Shown: positions 7,945 through 16,360 of the stretch, piece after piece
Numbering within the stretch: position 1 is the first letter of the stretch
How the letters are laid out: every line of letters begins with the position of its first letter
Assembly: GCF_018860765.1 (NCBI RefSeq)
Contig: NZ_JAHKPV010000001.1
Location: 243,704-307,703, forward strand
Origin: Marinobacter salexigens
Lineage (GTDB): Bacteria > Pseudomonadota > Gammaproteobacteria > Pseudomonadales > Oleiphilaceae
DNA: 64,000 bases
Reading direction: 5' to 3'
Notes under the pieces: model-generated
The model's input: only the letters and a program-made list of their open reading frames with translations
Database searches by the model: none
What the model was told of the DNA's origin: nothing
Position numbers and translations under genes: made by a program

Positions 7945-9453
7945 TCAAAACAGGTTAGCGTTCAACCACATGTGCGTGACAATCGACGCGGCGTATCCCA
8001 GTGCAATAACCGGTGTCCACCGCAGGTGCGACATGAGCGTGTAGTAGCCTCTTGCCTGGCCCATCAGCGCTACGCCGGCGGCAGAACCGATGGACAGCAT
8101 GGAGCCGCCAACGCCAGCCGTAAGCGTAACCAGCAGCCATTGGCCGTGGGACATGTCTGGCTCCATCGAGAGTACGGCGAACATCACCGGAATGTTATCA
8201 ACAATCGCTGACATAACACCTACCGCAATGTTGGCGCCGGTGGCGTTCCAGTCGCTATACAGGACCTGAGATACCTCGGCAAGGTAACCGATGTAACCAA
8301 GCCCGCCTACACAAAGCACCACACCGTAGAAAAACAGCAGTGTATCCCACTCTGTGCGCGCCATCGGGTTGAAAATGTCGAAGGGTACCGCTTTGTCGAG
8401 CCGTTCAAGCAGGCGGGTGTTCTTGTGATTTTCAGCCCACACCCGTTCACGGGCCACACCTCGCTTGAAGCTCAGTTGCAGGTAATAGCTCAGGAACTGC
8501 AGATAAGCCAAACCCATCATCATACCAACCACAGCTGGCAGGTGCAGGAAGTTGTGGCCCAACACCGCAGTCGTGATGGTGAGGAGAAATAATGCCACGG
8601 TGCGACGGGCACCGCGCTTCATGATCACAGGGTCTGATGTATCTTTGGGTGGCTCATTGGGAATGGCAAAACTCATGATCACGGCTGGCACCAGAAAGTT
8701 GACAGCAGAAGGAACGAACAATCGGAAAAACTCAGTAAACTCCACGACGCCTTTCTGCCAGACCATCAGTGTAGTGATATCTCCGAACGGTGAAAAAGCT
8801 CCACCCGCATTCGCCGCCACCACGATATTGATACAACCAAGGCCGATAAAACGCGGGCTGTCCTCACCCACTTTCATCAACACTGCACACATCAGTAATG
8901 CTGTAGTTAGGTTGTCGGCAATGGGCGAGATGAAGAATGCCAACACACCAGTAATCCAGAATAGGCTGAGATAGCTAAAGCCTTTGCTAACCAACCAGCC
9001 ACGCAATGCGTCGAAAAGCTGGCGTTCCTCCATGGCATTTATGTACGTCATAGCCACTAGCAAAAATAGCAGCAGCTCAGAGTATTCCAACAAATTATGC
9101 TTCAAAGCCGCATTAGCGCTCTCGGTATCGCCGTTCATAGCCGCCGCGCCAGCGACTAGAAACCAGATTAAGCCCGCTGCCAGAAGCACCGGCTTGGACT
9201 TGCGTAGGTGCAGCTTTTCTTCAAGCATGACGAACGCATAAGCAATAGCGAAGATAACAACCGCAATGTAACCCACCGGATGGTGGGTAAGGCTCTGGGC
9301 GCCGGATTCGGCGGCGCTGGCAAATGCACTGAACCCAAAAGAAAAAATCGCGAAGATGAGCAAAGTCATTTTCGCGACGAGATTACGGGAGGCGGTTGCT
9401 TGCGTGCAGCAACGCCGGACGGGAAGCTTTTCAGAACTGTGATTTTCGGTCAT
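7945..9453 (-). CDS. nhaD: Na+/H+ antiporter NhaD
   Basis: This 502-residue protein has about 12 membrane helices and the ArsB/NhaD ion-transporter fold. Family regions visible include FFISPIADNLTTALLMC, INIVVAANAGGAFSPFGDITTLMVW and SAIVDNIPVMFAVL, whose acidic and polar residues within membrane segments carry ion exchange. NhaD proteins expel sodium or lithium in exchange for protons at alkaline pH and are common in marine and halophilic bacteria. The start at 9453 leaves 28 residues before a signal-like hydrophobic segment; an internal ATG at 9369 is an alternative but has no ribosome site. It is monocistronic, with its own terminator and a 14-bp palindrome upstream. Confidence 0.88.
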   Translation of the reverse strand: MTENHSSEKLPVRRCCTQATASRNLVAKMTLLIFAIFSFGFSAFASAAESGAQSLTHHPVGYIAVVIFAIAYAFVMLEEKLHLRKSKPVLLAAGLIWFLVAGAAAMNGDTESANAALKHNLLEYSELLLFLLVAMTYINAMEERQLFDALRGWLVSKGFSYLSLFWITGVLAFFISPIADNLTTALLMCAVLMKVGEDSPRFIGLGCINIVVAANAGGAFSPFGDITTLMVWQKGVVEFTEFFRLFVPSAVNFLVPAVIMSFAIPNEPPKDTSDPVIMKRGARRTVALFLLTITTAVLGHNFLHLPAVVGMMMGLAYLQFLSYYLQLSFKRGVARERVWAENHKNTRLLERLDKAVPFDIFNPMARTEWDTLLFFYGVVLCVGGLGYIGYLAEVSQVLYSDWNATGANIAVGVMSAIVDNIPVMFAVLSMEPDMSHGQWLLVTLTAGVGGSMLSIGSAAGVALMGQARGYYTLMSHLRWTPVIALGYAASIVTHMWLNANLF

Positions 9454-9521
9454 GACACCTGGCTCAAAAGTTAGGGGCGCACATTATCAATCAAAGTGCA
9501 CCTCGCAAACCATAGCTTCCG

Positions 9522-9535
9522 TCAAGTCGACTTGA
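9522..9535. promoter_or_regulatory. 14-bp perfect palindrome upstream of nhaD
   Basis: TCAAGTCGACTTGA is a perfect inverted repeat centred about 75 bases upstream of the nhaD start, in the 150-base gap between nhaD and the acyl-CoA ligase stop. Its size and position suit a dimeric repressor or activator. No specific regulator can be named from the sequence. Confidence 0.35.
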
Positions 9536-9604
9536 TTAATGTCGTTTACAGGTACCCTTCTCCATATACCCCCTATTCTCCCCAAAAACTGATTTGGAAC
9601 TTGG

Positions 9605-11407
9605 TCAGCTATACAATGATTCAATCACTTCGGCGTATTTCTCATAGATTTTGCTACGGCGTACTTTCATGGTGGCAGTCACTTCGTCATCGTCGTGATC
9701 CAACTCTTTACTCAGCAGGTGAAAGCGCTTGATCTGGGCCACTTGCGGCAGTCTACCGTTACCCTTATCCACCTCTGCCTGAATCAGTTCCTGCACCTTC
9801 TCATGCTCGGTCAAGCTACGGAACGTGGTGTAGGCAATTCGCTCCTGCTCGGCCCATTTTGCCGCAGTTTCAAAATCCACCTGAATCAACGCTGAAACAT
9901 ATTTCCGGGCCTCACCGATGACAATGCATTCCTTGATGTATGGGCTCGCCTTAATCGTATTTTCAATCTCCGTGGGAGAGAGATTCTTACCGCCAGCGGT
10001 AATCATGATGTCCTTGAGGCGGTCAACGATTCTCAGTTGCCCATCCTGCCATTCACCCACATCGCCAGTGTGCAGCCAGCCGTCTCTTAGAGTAGCCTCC
10101 GTTGCTTCATCATTTTTGTAGTACCCTTTGAAGACCGTTCCGCCCCGCATGAGTATTTCATCGTGCTCACCCAGTGTCACCTCAAGCCCGGAAACCGCCG
10201 TACCGACCGTGCCAAGGCACACTTTGTCCAGACGTTGAGCCGTTGCAACACCGGTGCTCTCGGTCTGACCAAAAACCTCAACCAAAGGCACACCCAAAGT
10301 ACGGAAGAACTGTAGAACACCTGTTGAAATGGGCGCCGCCCCGGTCAGCGCGATGGTGCATCGGCGCAATCCGATAAAATTCCGCAAGGCACGGAATACA
10401 AGCCAGTAGTAAACGCTATAGGTCAACCGCTCACCAAGGCTCCACTTGGCTTTGGGCTTGGTCGCCATCGGCTCACAGGCTTTCATGGCTCTGTTAAAAA
10501 GCCTCTGCCGAAAACGGCCCGTCTCCTGCATTTTTATATAAATAGCGGAATGGAGCTTTTCCCAGATTCGCGGAACGCCCAGAAAAAACGTAGGTGCAAT
10601 TTCGCGAAGGTCTTCCTGGATTGTGCGCAGGCTCTCGCCAAAACTCACCGCACTGCCCACATAGACAGGCGCAATATTGGTCAGTGCCTGCTCTGCCACA
10701 TGGCATAACGGCAGATAGGACAGGCTGGTGCTGTGCTGATCAACCCCCAGGAGTTCTACAAGCCCGGGCGCACCAGCATGCAGGTTGCCCCAACTGATCA
10801 TGGCACCTTTAGGTCGACCGGTAGAGCCCGAGGTATAAATCATCAGGGCAATGTCGTCCATCTGCTGGCTATCGAGCAACTCGTCAATCAGCCCGGGATG
10901 GTTTTTCTCGAATTCCTGCCCCATCTTTTCAATGTCTTCGAACGACGAGGGCGGCTCCGGATAAGAACGCAATCCTTTCGGGTCAATAACAATATTGTGT
11001 TTCAGTTGCGGCAACTGCGGCCAGGCTTCCAGAACCTTGTCGGTTTGTTCCTGATCTTCGCACACCACCATTTCTGCATCGCTGTGCTCAAGCACGTAAG
11101 CCACTTCATTCCAGGGGCTGGTAGGATAGACCCCCACGCAGATACCCTTTACCAGGCCAATGCCCATCTGGGCGATAACCCACTCCACCCGGTTTTCCGA
11201 AAGAATGGCAACATGTCCGCCTTCGGAAAGACCGAGCGCTCGCAGGCCCAAACCAAAGTGGCGGGCACGCAGATAATAGTCCTGCCAGGAGTAGGCTTGC
11301 CAGATACCAAAGTCTTTCTGGCGAAGCGCCAACATATCCGGCCGCTCTTGTGCATGGGCCCGGAGCATTTGTACAAGCGTAAGATCACGAATCTGCGGTG
11401 TTGTCAT
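9605..11407 (-). CDS. AMP-forming acyl-CoA ligase (long-chain-fatty-acid-CoA ligase type)
   Basis: The 600-residue enzyme belongs to the ANL adenylate-forming superfamily. Visible motifs are the phosphate loop YTSGSTGRPKGAM, the acyl-adenylate motif FGQTES, the ATP-binding HTGDVG, and the hinge/lysine segment DRLKDIMITAGGKNLSP. It should activate a carboxylic acid to its CoA thioester. ATG 11407 overlaps the livF-type stop as ATGA, so it is translationally coupled to the ABC transporter and forms the last gene of that operon. A GTG at 11416 would overlap further and is less likely. Sequence alone gives length class (FadD15/FACL-like) but not the true substrate. Coupling to an importer suggests the ligase acts on the imported acid. 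Confidence 0.85.
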   Translation of the reverse strand: MTTPQIRDLTLVQMLRAHAQERPDMLALRQKDFGIWQAYSWQDYYLRARHFGLGLRALGLSEGGHVAILSENRVEWVIAQMGIGLVKGICVGVYPTSPWNEVAYVLEHSDAEMVVCEDQEQTDKVLEAWPQLPQLKHNIVIDPKGLRSYPEPPSSFEDIEKMGQEFEKNHPGLIDELLDSQQMDDIALMIYTSGSTGRPKGAMISWGNLHAGAPGLVELLGVDQHSTSLSYLPLCHVAEQALTNIAPVYVGSAVSFGESLRTIQEDLREIAPTFFLGVPRIWEKLHSAIYIKMQETGRFRQRLFNRAMKACEPMATKPKAKWSLGERLTYSVYYWLVFRALRNFIGLRRCTIALTGAAPISTGVLQFFRTLGVPLVEVFGQTESTGVATAQRLDKVCLGTVGTAVSGLEVTLGEHDEILMRGGTVFKGYYKNDEATEATLRDGWLHTGDVGEWQDGQLRIVDRLKDIMITAGGKNLSPTEIENTIKASPYIKECIVIGEARKYVSALIQVDFETAAKWAEQERIAYTTFRSLTEHEKVQELIQAEVDKGNGRLPQVAQIKRFHLLSKELDHDDDEVTATMKVRRSKIYEKYAEVIESLYS

Positions 11408-12213
11408 GACAGCCACCGCTTACGGCGTTTGTAGTGTTTGATATCCCGGTAACTGCGGGCCTCTCCTTCTTTGCCACCCACACCGAGGTAAAACTCCTGT
11501 ACATCCTCGTTGGATGACAGCTTGTCGGCAGGGCCATCAATCACAATTTTTCCGTTTTCCATGATGTAACCATAAGACGCAATGGCCAGCGACACCGCCG
11601 CGTTCTGTTCTACCAATAGTATTGCCGTGCCCTGTTCGCGGTTTATACGGGCAATAATGGTAAATATTTCTTCAACCAATTGCGGAGCCAGGCCCAGAGA
11701 GGGCTCATCCAGCATGATCAGTTCTGGCTGAGCGATCAGCGCACGGCCAAGAGCCAACATCTGCTGTTCACCACCCGACAGGTAGCCCGCAAGCTGCTTG
11801 CGACGCTCTCTGAGCCGGGGGAAATAGTCGTAAACCAGCTCATAGGCATCGTCCAGCGACGTTTTACGGCCACTGAGGGCGTATGTTGCCGCAACGAGGT
11901 TTTCCTCTACGGTGAGATCTTCAAAAACCCGGCGCCCCTCCATCACATGGAACAGGCCGTCGCGAACCAGTTTTTCCGGCGCCCGTCCTTTTAAAGACTC
12001 GCCCTTGAAGCGGATTTCTCCAGCGGTCACTTCGCCATCTTCAAGAGCCAGCAACCCAGACACACTTTTCAGTGTGGTGGACTTGCCAGCACCATTGGAA
12101 CCCAGCAGCGCCACAATGGCGCCGCGAGGGACACGCAGCGACAGGCCCCGAAGGACCTGCACCGCCTTGTTGTAAACCACTTCTATGTTATCGATTTCCA
12201 GCAAGGCTTCCAT
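11404..12213 (-). CDS. Liv-type ABC transporter ATPase (LivF-like)
   Basis: This 269-residue ABC ATPase carries Walker A GSNGAGKST, signature YLSGGEQQ, and Walker B MLDEPSLGL. It resembles LivF of branched-chain amino acid importers but has a short basic C-terminal extension (KHYKRRKRWLS). It lies nine bases after the substrate-binding gene and overlaps the acyl-CoA ligase by four bases. Together with the second ATPase at the head of the operon it would power the LivH/LivM-like channel. Confidence 0.88.
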   Translation of the reverse strand: MEALLEIDNIEVVYNKAVQVLRGLSLRVPRGAIVALLGSNGAGKSTTLKSVSGLLALEDGEVTAGEIRFKGESLKGRAPEKLVRDGLFHVMEGRRVFEDLTVEENLVAATYALSGRKTSLDDAYELVYDYFPRLRERRKQLAGYLSGGEQQMLALGRALIAQPELIMLDEPSLGLAPQLVEEIFTIIARINREQGTAILLVEQNAAVSLAIASYGYIMENGKIVIDGPADKLSSNEDVQEFYLGVGGKEGEARSYRDIKHYKRRKRWLS

Positions 12214-12221
12214 AGAGCGTC

Positions 12222-13430
12222 TCAGTCGAGGTGAATCCAGTCAGATACGGGCTCGTAGCGGCCTTCTTTCGCATTCACACGCCAGATGCGACCAACCGGG
12301 AAAGACATGTCATGCGCAGTAACCGGAATGCCGATAATGCCACCGGTGTCCCAGTCTTTAATCGAAGCAAGGGACTCGGCCATATTCTCTGCGGTCAGCT
12401 CTTTACCCGCGTCCATGGTGCGCTTGATGACTTCCGTCCAGACCATGGCGTTAAACCAGCCCTGCATATAACCGGTCGGGCGATATCCGGCATCCGGGTC
12501 GCTTTTCTCTGCGGTGGCTCGCAGTGCGTCGAGCATCGGCCCGCCTTCAGCACTGTCATAGTAGTTGTATGGCATAACGCCCATGTAGCCATCGGCATCC
12601 TCACCCATTTTGTTGATGATGAGCTTATCAGAAGACCAGAAAGTACCCATGAACTGGGTATCCAGCCCCATCTGACGCATCTGCACCATGAACTCGTTTA
12701 TGGGCGACAGCACGTAGCCATGGAATACGACAAAGTCCGGGCGTGCCCGGCGCATTTTCAGAACTTCTGCAGATACGTCCACGCTGCCGGGCTTGGTGAC
12801 AATTTCCTCGACAACTTCGATACCCATCTCGGCCGCTTTGGCCTTCCCGTTTTCAATGGGGTCCTTACCAAATTCGGTATCGCTGTATACAAAGGCAACG
12901 GTCGGCTTCTCACCGTCTTTTCCCTGAGTCGCAATGTACTCAAGAATAATTCCGAACATTTGGGTGTAGTTAGGGCCTGGTACGAACTGATTCGGGTACT
13001 GTTCGTTATCTGTCAGTGCAGTCGCAAAAGAAGCGCCACTCATGAGTGTGGTGCCTCTGCTGTTCAGTTCTGAAGCAATGGTTTTCATAAACCCGGTACT
13101 GTCACCGTAATAGACCGGAACCGTGTTACTGCCGGTAATTTTCTTGAAGGCGGCCACGGAACGGTCCACTTCATAGCCGGTGTCTTCCATTACGTACTTG
13201 ACCGGGTGTCCGTTGATACCGCCCTGACTGTTGATCCAGGTCGTATAGTCGGTCAGGCCGGCATGGAGGTGCACGCCGGCAAAGGCGAACACACCAGACA
13301 GCGGGATGGAGCCACCGAATACAATGGGATCTTTATCCTGCGCCACCGCGGGTGCCGCGGCCACCAGAGCAGCGGCAATACTGCCGATACCTGCGAGCCT
13401 GCGGCCTTTGCTGAGGATGCTTTTGAACAT
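12222..13430 (-). CDS. Periplasmic substrate-binding protein of a Liv-type ABC transporter
   Basis: The product has 402 residues, with a cleavable signal peptide ending near AAPAVAQ and a type I periplasmic binding fold (Peripla_BP_6/LivK family). It begins with DPIVFGGSIPLSGVFAFAG, the usual first strand of the mature domain. It sits between the second permease gene and the livF-like ATPase gene. The ligand cannot be read from the sequence. Liv-type receptors also bind amides, urea and aromatic or aliphatic acids, and the acyl-CoA ligase in the same operon favours an organic acid. Confidence 0.87.
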   Translation of the reverse strand: MFKSILSKGRRLAGIGSIAAALVAAAPAVAQDKDPIVFGGSIPLSGVFAFAGVHLHAGLTDYTTWINSQGGINGHPVKYVMEDTGYEVDRSVAAFKKITGSNTVPVYYGDSTGFMKTIASELNSRGTTLMSGASFATALTDNEQYPNQFVPGPNYTQMFGIILEYIATQGKDGEKPTVAFVYSDTEFGKDPIENGKAKAAEMGIEVVEEIVTKPGSVDVSAEVLKMRRARPDFVVFHGYVLSPINEFMVQMRQMGLDTQFMGTFWSSDKLIINKMGEDADGYMGVMPYNYYDSAEGGPMLDALRATAEKSDPDAGYRPTGYMQGWFNAMVWTEVIKRTMDAGKELTAENMAESLASIKDWDTGGIIGIPVTAHDMSFPVGRIWRVNAKEGRYEPVSDWIHLD

Positions 13431-13466
13431 GTTTATTCTCCTTGCGGCTTCTTGTTGTTAAATCCA

Positions 13467-14510
13467 CTAGTTCTTGAAGGGCCATAAACTGAAAAAGCGC
13501 CGTATGCGGTGCCAGATCTCCGCCAGCCCATGCGGTTCAAAAATAAGGAAACCGACGATCAGGGCACCGAAGATGATCTCAAGCATCGGCGACATGAATA
13601 TCGGAGCGTTCGGATAAAACGGGGTCAGGGCTGCGGTAAGGAGCTTTAGTGCCTCCGGAATCAGCGTCATGAACGCTGCTCCGAGGATGCCCCCCAGCAG
13701 GTTGCCCATGCCGCCCACAATAACGGCTGCCAGATAGAAAATGGACATGGATAGCGGAAAGCTTTCGGGCGTGACAACCCGGAAAAAATAAGCAAACAAA
13801 CCGCCGGCAACGCCCGCATAAAACGAGCTGAGAGCAAAGGACATCAACTTGTAATGCAGTAGATTGATGCCAAGAATTTCGGCCGAAATATCTCTGTCGC
13901 GGATGGCGATAAACGCTCGGCCGATGCGGGTACGGAACACATTTTTGGCGGCAAGTACCATCAGCACTGCCAGAGGCACAATGATGAAGTACATCCCGAA
14001 ATCACTCTGGAACGTCAGCCCGAACAAGTGCGCAGGCTCCAGGCTCAAGCCCCCCATGCCGCCGGTCACAGACTCCCACTCAGCAAAGATAAAGTGCAGG
14101 AAAACACTTGCGGCCAAAGTAGCAATCGCCAGATACAGACCTTTTACCCTGAGGGATGGAAGCCCGACAAGAATACCGACCGCCGCCGCAAGCAGCCCGG
14201 CTAATAACAGCGTGACCGGAAAGGGTAATCCCGTGTTCGCGGACAACCAGGCCACGGTGTAGCCCCCCACTCCCATAAACCCGGCCTGCCCGAGAGAAAT
14301 CAGCCCGGTAAAACCCGTGAGAATATTCAGCCCCGTGGTGCTGATAACCGCAATGCCGACCAGGCAACCCAGATACAACAGGTAAGCGTCTGCCATAAAC
14401 GGGAACAACAGCAGAGCAAAGAGGAAAAGTGCAAACCAGATTTTCTGTGTGCTACTGGTCAGGATGGCCTCGTCGGCCTCATAGCTCTGTTTGGCGTCAC
14501 CGATGCGCAT
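13467..14510 (-). CDS. Liv-type ABC transporter permease (LivM-like)
   Basis: This inner-membrane permease of 347 residues has about nine or ten hydrophobic helices and the LivM-family segments GLNILTGFTGLISLGQAGFMGVG and RDRDISAEILGIN, the latter being the cytoplasmic loop that contacts the ATPase. It follows the livH-like gene by one base and precedes the binding-protein gene by 36 bases. Confidence 0.87.
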   Translation of the reverse strand: MRIGDAKQSYEADEAILTSSTQKIWFALFLFALLLFPFMADAYLLYLGCLVGIAVISTTGLNILTGFTGLISLGQAGFMGVGGYTVAWLSANTGLPFPVTLLLAGLLAAAVGILVGLPSLRVKGLYLAIATLAASVFLHFIFAEWESVTGGMGGLSLEPAHLFGLTFQSDFGMYFIIVPLAVLMVLAAKNVFRTRIGRAFIAIRDRDISAEILGINLLHYKLMSFALSSFYAGVAGGLFAYFFRVVTPESFPLSMSIFYLAAVIVGGMGNLLGGILGAAFMTLIPEALKLLTAALTPFYPNAPIFMSPMLEIIFGALIVGFLIFEPHGLAEIWHRIRRFFSLWPFKN

Positions 14511-14511
14511 C

Positions 14512-15390
14512 TTAAACTCGCTCTATTTCGTGGGTGCCAAAAAGGCCATAGGGTCGGAAAACCAGAATGACGGCCAATACCGCGAACGTAGCCGGCATTC
14601 GGTACTCGCCGCCCAGATACGCGCCTGCCACTGTTTCCAGCCAACCAATAAAGACACCGGCAATCAAGGCACCGACAATACTGTCGAGCCCGCCGACAAT
14701 CACCACCACCAGAACACTGAGGCCGATAGCGCCGAACTGCGGGCTCAGGCCACCGGTTGCCGCCACCAGGACACCCGCAAGCGACGCCGCAAGCGAGCCA
14801 AACACCCAGGCCAGATTGAACACCCGGCGTACGTTAATGCCCATTGAATAAGCGGCCGCCTGATCTGAGGCGGTCGCCCGCAACGCCACGCCACCTCGGG
14901 AAAAGCGGAAATACAACAGGTAAACGATGAGCAGGGCTGCGCCAATGAGGAAGCCGTAAGCAATCTTGGGCGCCAGGTACATCTCCCCGATAAACACAGG
15001 TTTTCGAGGTAAAAAACTTGGCAAAAGCTGCGGATCTGCACCCCAGATCATCTCCACCACCCCCACCAAAATACTGGCAATACCGATAGTCACCATGACC
15101 ACGGAGATGGATGACTCTCCCAGCATCGGGCGAATCATTATCTTTTCAATCACACCACCCAGCAGGCTCCCGCCAAGCACTGCCAGCGGCAGAGCTACCC
15201 AGGGGGACATTTCCATACCGCCGGCAAAGGCAAGAAACAGGTACGCAGCGAACATCATGATTTCGCCAATGGCGAAGTTAATAACCCGGGTGGCTTTGTA
15301 GATGATCACAAATCCCAACCCGATCAGAGCATAGAGGCCGCCCATGGCCAGGCCTGCCAGACTGATTTCCCCGAAAAATAACCAGTCCAT
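14512..15390 (-). CDS. Liv-type ABC transporter permease (LivH-like)
   Basis: The protein has 292 residues and about eight membrane helices. The LivH-family regions GGLYALIGLGFVIIYKATRVINFAIGE (N-terminal half) and VVVIVGGLDSIVGALIAG (C-terminal) are present. It should pair with the LivM-like permease to form the translocation channel. The gene abuts the LivG-like ATPase gene with no intervening base, so the operon is tightly packed. Confidence 0.87.
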   Translation of the reverse strand: MDWLFFGEISLAGLAMGGLYALIGLGFVIIYKATRVINFAIGEIMMFAAYLFLAFAGGMEMSPWVALPLAVLGGSLLGGVIEKIMIRPMLGESSISVVMVTIGIASILVGVVEMIWGADPQLLPSFLPRKPVFIGEMYLAPKIAYGFLIGAALLIVYLLYFRFSRGGVALRATASDQAAAYSMGINVRRVFNLAWVFGSLAASLAGVLVAATGGLSPQFGAIGLSVLVVVIVGGLDSIVGALIAGVFIGWLETVAGAYLGGEYRMPATFAVLAVILVFRPYGLFGTHEIERV

Positions 15391-16206
15391 TCAAGCCACC
15401 TCCTGTTCTGGATTCAGCTTCTTGCGCAGGCTGTCCATATCACTGGTCCCCAGATACGCTTCGATGACCTGCGGATTTTTCTGTACCTCCTCGGGGAGGC
15501 CTTCCGTTATAACCTGGCCAAAGTTGAGTACCGCAATATGATCGGAAATATCCATGACCATGCCCATATCATGCTCAACCATTAGCACGGTCACGCCCCA
15601 TTCTTCGCGAATGTCGAGAATAAACCTCGCCATATCCTCCTTTTCTTCCCGGTTCATTCCGGCAACAGGCTCATCCAGCATGAGCACTTTGGGCCGCATG
15701 GCCAGCGCACGAGCCAACTCCACACGTTTCTGTAGCCCGTAGGACAAGCTGGCTACCGGTTGGCGGCGGATGTGGTCAATCTCAAGAAAATCAATAATGT
15801 GCTGTTCCACATGGCTGCGCACTGCCATTTCCTCACGGCGAGCCGCACCAAAGTAAGCCAGTGAGCCTAGCAGGCCACTTTTCATGTGCACGTGGGCACC
15901 CAGCTTGATGTTGTCGAGCACGGTCATACCCCGGAACAGGGCAATATTCTGGAAGGTACGCGCAAGCCCCATGGCGGCGCGGACAGGTGGCTTTACCCCT
16001 GCAAGCACCTCGCCCTGATAACGAATCGTGCCCTGCTGGGGCTTGTAAAACCCGGAAATGCAATTGAACAGCGACGTTTTGCCGGCTCCGTTCGGCCCAA
16101 TTACCGTGGTAACCGTATTTTCAGGCACGCGAAAGCTCACATCCTGCAGTGCTTTGACACCACCGAACGAAAGCGAAAGATTACTGATTTCGAGGATACT
16201 GGACAT
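15391..16206 (-). CDS. Liv-type ABC transporter ATPase (LivG-like), first gene of operon
   Basis: The 271-residue ATPase shows Walker A GPNGAGKTS, an ABC signature region SLSYGLQKRVELARAL (degenerate LSYG in place of LSGG, as is usual in LivG), and Walker B MLDEPVAGM. ATG 16206 is preceded by GGGGA and was preferred over an in-frame GTG at 16218. It heads a six-gene operon running to 9605 and is transcribed divergently from the enoyl-CoA hydratase gene. Confidence 0.87.
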   Translation of the reverse strand: MSSILEISNLSLSFGGVKALQDVSFRVPENTVTTVIGPNGAGKTSLFNCISGFYKPQQGTIRYQGEVLAGVKPPVRAAMGLARTFQNIALFRGMTVLDNIKLGAHVHMKSGLLGSLAYFGAARREEMAVRSHVEQHIIDFLEIDHIRRQPVASLSYGLQKRVELARALAMRPKVLMLDEPVAGMNREEKEDMARFILDIREEWGVTVLMVEHDMGMVMDISDHIAVLNFGQVITEGLPEEVQKNPQVIEAYLGTSDMDSLRKKLNPEQEVA

Positions 16207-16240
16207 TATTCCCCGCACATGAGCGATTATGTTTATTGTT

Positions 16241-16337
16241 GTTTACGTCAACGTCAGGTTATCTTCCTGAGCAAGAATAAAGTAGCCTAATTTCATCACA
16301 AAAACCAAGACAGTCTGTTCCAAGAATGTTCGAACAG
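16241..16337. promoter_or_regulatory. Divergent control region with two candidate operators
   Basis: The 154-base gap between the livG-like gene and the enoyl-CoA hydratase gene contains GTTTACGTCAACGTCAGG (16241-16258), which resembles the TACGT-type sites of LiuR/MerR-family acyl-CoA catabolism regulators. Its reverse complement supplies a TTGACG that could be the -35 of the Liv operon. A second element, CTGTTC (16315-16320) and GAACAG (16332-16337), is a 6-bp inverted repeat just upstream of the hydratase gene. Both assignments are pattern matches by eye and are tentative. Confidence 0.3.
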
Positions 16338-16360
16338 GCTTTGCGACGGAATCCAGAACC

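Noticed and set aside
10733..11434. 233-codon plus-strand frame opposite the acyl-CoA ligase
   Set aside because: It is antisense to a clear adenylate-forming enzyme and shows no recognisable domain.
12231..13073. 280-codon plus-strand frame opposite the binding-protein gene
   Set aside because: It lies antisense to a confident periplasmic binding protein and has histidine-rich nonsense composition.
16315..16337. LexA box upstream of the enoyl-CoA hydratase
   Set aside because: CTG and CAG ends are present, but the spacing is 17 bases where LexA needs 10.
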